Notes under the pieces: model-generated
Databases searched by the model: none
What the model was told of the DNA's origin: nothing
Seen by the model: the letters and a program-made list of their open reading frames with translations, nothing else
Translations under genes and position numbers: made by a program
Source of the DNA: JAWPMT01 sp965242775
GTDB lineage: Bacteria > Bacteroidota > Bacteroidia > Cytophagales > Cyclobacteriaceae
Length of the DNA: 64,000 bases
Direction of reading: 5' to 3'
Assembly (NCBI GenBank): GCA_965242775.1
Contig: CBDETI010000024.1
Coordinates: forward strand, 62,001-126,000
Shown here: piece by piece, positions 61,353 to 64,000 of the stretch
Layout of the letters: each line of letters opens with the position of its first letter
Numbering within the stretch: position 1 is the stretch's first letter

Positions 61353-62446
61353 GCAAGTTCAAAATCATTGTGATAGGCCTGCTGCCGGTAACCTATGGGT
61401 TTTTGTACTTCATCAAGGATGAGCCAACGCTTATTGAACAGTGGTACTCCATGGGCATTTACCCGGTTCTGTCAATGGTACTTCGCACGCTGACTGGTTG
61501 GTTGCCCTTTTCAGTAGGCGAGGCACTTATCGCCGCCGCTATTCTGTACGTCATCTTTTGGCTTAGAAAACTGTGGCTGCAATGGCGACGCAAGCACTTC
61601 GGCACAAGGAAGGCCCTGCTCTGGGGTGCCGCACATGCGCTATTTGCCTATTCGCTGATCTACGGCTATTTCCTCCTCTCGTGGGGGTTCAACTACCTCC
61701 GAGTGCCTTTGTATAAGCAGCTGGACTTTGAACTAGGCGCTATCCACAAGGTGGAATTGCAGGAACTCAATCACGATATCATTGCAAAGTGCAATGCATT
61801 GCGAGGGGAAATTAATCTGTCGGAAGGTGAGCTACCTATCAGCAGAGATGAAATACTTGCTTCCGCGCACTTAGGTTATGTTTCCGATTTTCCCCTTGTG
61901 ACGCCTGAACCTACGCCGATTGCGGTGAAACCTATTTTCTTCACTTCGATTTTCTCGCACTTGGGTATTGCAGGAATCTATGGTATGATCACAGGTGAGG
62001 CCAATGTCAACCTCGACCCTCCCAACTTTCTCATTCCTTTCACCGCCTGCCATGAGATTGCTCACCAACTAGGTTATGCACCGGAAGAAGAAGCGAATTA
62101 CCTCGGATATCTCGCCACCCAGTACCACCCAAACCCGCTATTTCAATATTCAGGCAGTCTCGCAGCATTGAGGTATACCATGCGGTCCATGTATTGGACA
62201 GACTCTTTAGCTTATGCCGAACTGCTTGGCACGATCGATTCTCTGGTTCTTTCGGATTTGCAGGTAACGAGGGCCTATTGGAATAGTTTCGACAATCCCA
62301 TTGAAGTTGTCACGGATATTATTTACGATTATTATTTAAAAGCAAATGATCAGCCAGCGGGAATTGCCAGTTATGGTCTGGTTGTTCAATTACTTGTCGC
62401 GCAACGCCGGCGGGAATCACCAGAACCGCCGAATAACCCCCGCTAG
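61343..62446 (+). CDS. DUF3810 membrane protein with HExxH motif
   Basis: 367 residues from the ATG at 61343. Three N-terminal membrane helices are followed by a soluble domain with TACHEIAHQLGYAPEEEANYLGYLA, an HExxH plus distal Glu as in zinc metallopeptidases (gluzincin-like). The family is DUF3810; catalytic activity is not proven. It overlaps the radical SAM gene by ten bases and the inositol monophosphatase gene by 30 bases in a convergent arrangement. Confidence 0.88.
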   Translation: MGLSKFKIIVIGLLPVTYGFLYFIKDEPTLIEQWYSMGIYPVLSMVLRTLTGWLPFSVGEALIAAAILYVIFWLRKLWLQWRRKHFGTRKALLWGAAHALFAYSLIYGYFLLSWGFNYLRVPLYKQLDFELGAIHKVELQELNHDIIAKCNALRGEINLSEGELPISRDEILASAHLGYVSDFPLVTPEPTPIAVKPIFFTSIFSHLGIAGIYGMITGEANVNLDPPNFLIPFTACHEIAHQLGYAPEEEANYLGYLATQYHPNPLFQYSGSLAALRYTMRSMYWTDSLAYAELLGTIDSLVLSDLQVTRAYWNSFDNPIEVVTDIIYDYYLKANDQPAGIASYGLVVQLLVAQRRRESPEPPNNPR

Positions 62447-63205
62447 TTCCTCATAAACGGGACCAGCGGCAACCATCTCCCTGCGGGACAGGTATTGGTC
62501 TCCTCCCTGAAAATCAGCAACCGTGCCTCCCGCTTCTTGCACAATAATCACACCCGCTGCCACATCCCACGGGTTGAGATTGTATTCAAAAAAACCATCA
62601 CATCTGCCACAGGCGACGTAGGCCATGTCTGTCGCAGCGCTCCCAAGTCTTCTTAACCCATGAGAATTTCTCATCAATTCATTGAGAATAGCCAGGTACT
62701 CCTGCAATTTTTCAAAATTGTGAATGGGGAAACCTGTTGCAAATAGGCTATCATCAATGTAAGTCGCTTTTGAAACACTGATCTTTTTGTCATTCATGTA
62801 TGCACCATTTCCAACCACGGCAGAAAAGAGTTCATCCCGGGTAATCTCATAGATCACACCTAATACGATCCGGTCTTGCTGCTGTAAGGCAATACTTACT
62901 GCGAAAGAAGGCATACCATGGATGAAGTTTGTCGTTCCATCGAGTGGATCGATTATCCAGGTAAACTCCTTAGACGCTTGAGCTACGGTGTTTTCCTCGG
63001 TAAGAAAACCGGCATCGGGTAAAAGATTTTTCACCGCATCGACTATAATTTCTTCTGCGGTCTTGTCCACATAAGACACGAGATCACTTTTACCCTTAAA
63101 CTCGACTTTACTCAGATCAAAATCCTGGGATTCCTCTCTGATAAAGCGACCTACATCTTTAGATGCCTGCTCTACTTTTTTCACAATGGCTACTAAATCA
63201 GTCAT
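62417..63205 (-). CDS. Inositol monophosphatase family protein
   Basis: 262 residues. Metal-binding motifs are GKSDLVSYVDKTAEE, LTEEN, IIDPLDGTTNFIHGMP (the DPLDGT signature) and WDVAAGVIIVQEAGG. SuhB-type proteins dephosphorylate inositol phosphates and also serve ribosomal RNA synthesis in E. coli. It overlaps rsmI by eight bases. Confidence 0.93.
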   Translation of the reverse strand: MTDLVAIVKKVEQASKDVGRFIREESQDFDLSKVEFKGKSDLVSYVDKTAEEIIVDAVKNLLPDAGFLTEENTVAQASKEFTWIIDPLDGTTNFIHGMPSFAVSIALQQQDRIVLGVIYEITRDELFSAVVGNGAYMNDKKISVSKATYIDDSLFATGFPIHNFEKLQEYLAILNELMRNSHGLRRLGSAATDMAYVACGRCDGFFEYNLNPWDVAAGVIIVQEAGGTVADFQGGDQYLSRREMVAAGPVYEELAGVIRRFW

Positions 63206-63872
63206 CCTTTTGGTTTTTTATCACTACCACAAACTCACCTTTGGGTTTCTTGTCAACAAAGTGAAGAAGTACATCTTCTATTTCACCAGTGATCGTTTCT
63301 TCGAATTTCTTTGTCAGCTCTCTCGAAACGGAAACCATTGTCGAAGGTCTGAAAAACTCCTGAATTTGTCGTAAGGTTTTTTCAAGTCTGTGGGGAGATT
63401 CGTAAAGGACGATTGTCCGTTGCTCCTCAGCCAATATTTTCAGCCTGGTTTGTCTGCCTTTCTTGTGGGGCAGGAATCCCTCATACAAGAATTTGTCCGT
63501 TGGAAATCCTGACTTCAAAAGCGCCGGAACAAAAGCTGTCGGGCCGGGAAGGGCATCTAGATGAAGGCCCTCCTTGACCGCCTTGCTTATTAAGAGGTAG
63601 CCAGGATCAGAAATTCCCGGAGTACCAGCGTCCGAAATAAGCGCCATGTTCTTTCCCTCACGCAATTCCGCAAGCAACTGCTCAACCCTTTGATGTTCAT
63701 TGAATGCGTGAAAAGAAGTCGCTGGTGTTTGAATATCGTAATGCTTGAGCAACACGCCGGAGGTTCGGGTATCCTCCGCAAGTATTAAGTCCACTTCCTT
63801 TAGTACCCTGACAGCTCGAAAAGTCATGTCTTCCAGGTTGCCAATGGGTGTTGGAACGATAAAAAGCGACAT
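63198..63872 (-). CDS. rsmI: 16S rRNA (cytidine-1402-2'-O)-methyltransferase
   Basis: 224 residues. TP-methylase fold with LFIVPTPIGNLEDMTFRA at the N-terminus, EDTRTSGVLLKHY, ALISDAGTPGISDPG, and ALPGPTAFVPALLKSG. It methylates C1402 of 16S rRNA. The length is below the 270-290 of many homologues, so the C-terminal extension is absent. It overlaps the dehydratase stop by one base. Confidence 0.95.
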   Translation of the reverse strand: MSLFIVPTPIGNLEDMTFRAVRVLKEVDLILAEDTRTSGVLLKHYDIQTPATSFHAFNEHQRVEQLLAELREGKNMALISDAGTPGISDPGYLLISKAVKEGLHLDALPGPTAFVPALLKSGFPTDKFLYEGFLPHKKGRQTRLKILAEEQRTIVLYESPHRLEKTLRQIQEFFRPSTMVSVSRELTKKFEETITGEIEDVLLHFVDKKPKGEFVVVIKNQKDD

Positions 63873-64000
63873 TATTTCTTCAATAAGGCATCAATTTCCG
63901 CCGCAAGCTTTCTATCTCGGTCAGTAACAATATCTCCGGCATCATGTGTACACAGTTCAATAGTCACTTGATTGTAAACGTTGCTCCAATTCGGATGATG
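63872..64000 (-). CDS. Pterin-4a-carbinolamine dehydratase, cut by the right edge
   Basis: The last 42 codons are visible: HHPNWSNVYNQVTIELCTHDAGDIVTDRD, which includes the HHPxW catalytic motif and the THD segment of the PCD/DCoH family, which recycles tetrahydrobiopterin after aromatic amino acid hydroxylation. The N-terminal half lies outside the window. Its TAA and the ATG of rsmI share a base (TAATG). Confidence 0.92.
   Translation of the reverse strand, partial: HHPNWSNVYNQVTIELCTHDAGDIVTDRDRKLAAEIDALLKK

Overview
The window looks like a chromosomal segment of a gliding-type Bacteroidota bacterium, most likely of the order Cytophagales. The evidence is a complete porP-gldKLMN type IX secretion (T9SS) operon plus sprE/porW, two SusC-style TonB-dependent receptors with N-terminal carboxypeptidase-like domains, an ATP synthase cluster that lacks beta and epsilon subunits, a LytS/LytTR pair, DUF4271, DUF3810, DUF4856 and Lnb (DUF4105) proteins, and AT-rich -7 elements of the TAnnTTTG type. 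I see no rRNA, CRISPR array, transposase or phage module. Both ends cut a gene: a SAM methyltransferase on the left and a pterin carbinolamine dehydratase on the right.

Layout. 1-8 kb (minus strand): an M23 peptidase and a bactofilin lead into atpZ, an atpI-like gene, atpBEFHAG, then a UbiA-like membrane protein and a methyltransferase. 8-14.7 kb (plus): sprE/porW, a class A penicillin-binding protein and uvrC. 14.7-24.4 kb (minus): a FISUMP lipid-exported protein, gldN, gldM, gldL, gldK, porP/sprF-like, hemD, DUF4271 and a BamA/TamA-like barrel. 24.4-32.4 kb: hemW, a small unknown gene, a LytTR two-component pair, uvrA, a LOG-family protein and a TIGR01777 epimerase. 32.4-38.7 kb: a small exported protein, a TonB receptor paired with a beta-helix lipoprotein, and an orphan MoxR ATPase. 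39-44 kb: uxuA, a YHS/thioredoxin-like/DUF2024 cluster, two tRNAs with a tRNA-derived repeat, and a beta-propeller-like exported protein. 44-47.4 kb: mutS and a TrmH-family methylase. 47.4-57.5 kb: a probable iron region. 57.5-64 kb: a SPOR-like protein, map, an Lnb-like protein, a radical SAM/SPASM protein, DUF3810, an inositol monophosphatase, rsmI and the start-truncated dehydratase.

The most interesting part is 47.4-57.5 kb. A four-gene operon (DUF4856 lipoprotein, imelysin, HTTM membrane protein, TonB receptor) sits next to ferritin, three small unknown proteins, a LuxR-type response regulator and the iron-independent fumarase fumC. Six copies of a 7-1-7 palindrome (consensus TTAGAAT-N-ATTCTAA) lie in front of these units, two of them identical over 17 bases. 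This has the geometry of a FUR-family operator, and I propose an iron-responsive regulon that includes an unannotated 53-residue Cys/Lys-rich protein. The imelysin gene carries a one-base deletion in an A run, which is either a real lesion or a sequence error.

Limits: all family calls come from reading the protein sequences by eye; no database search was run, and gene starts were chosen by signal peptides, family N-termini and overlaps.
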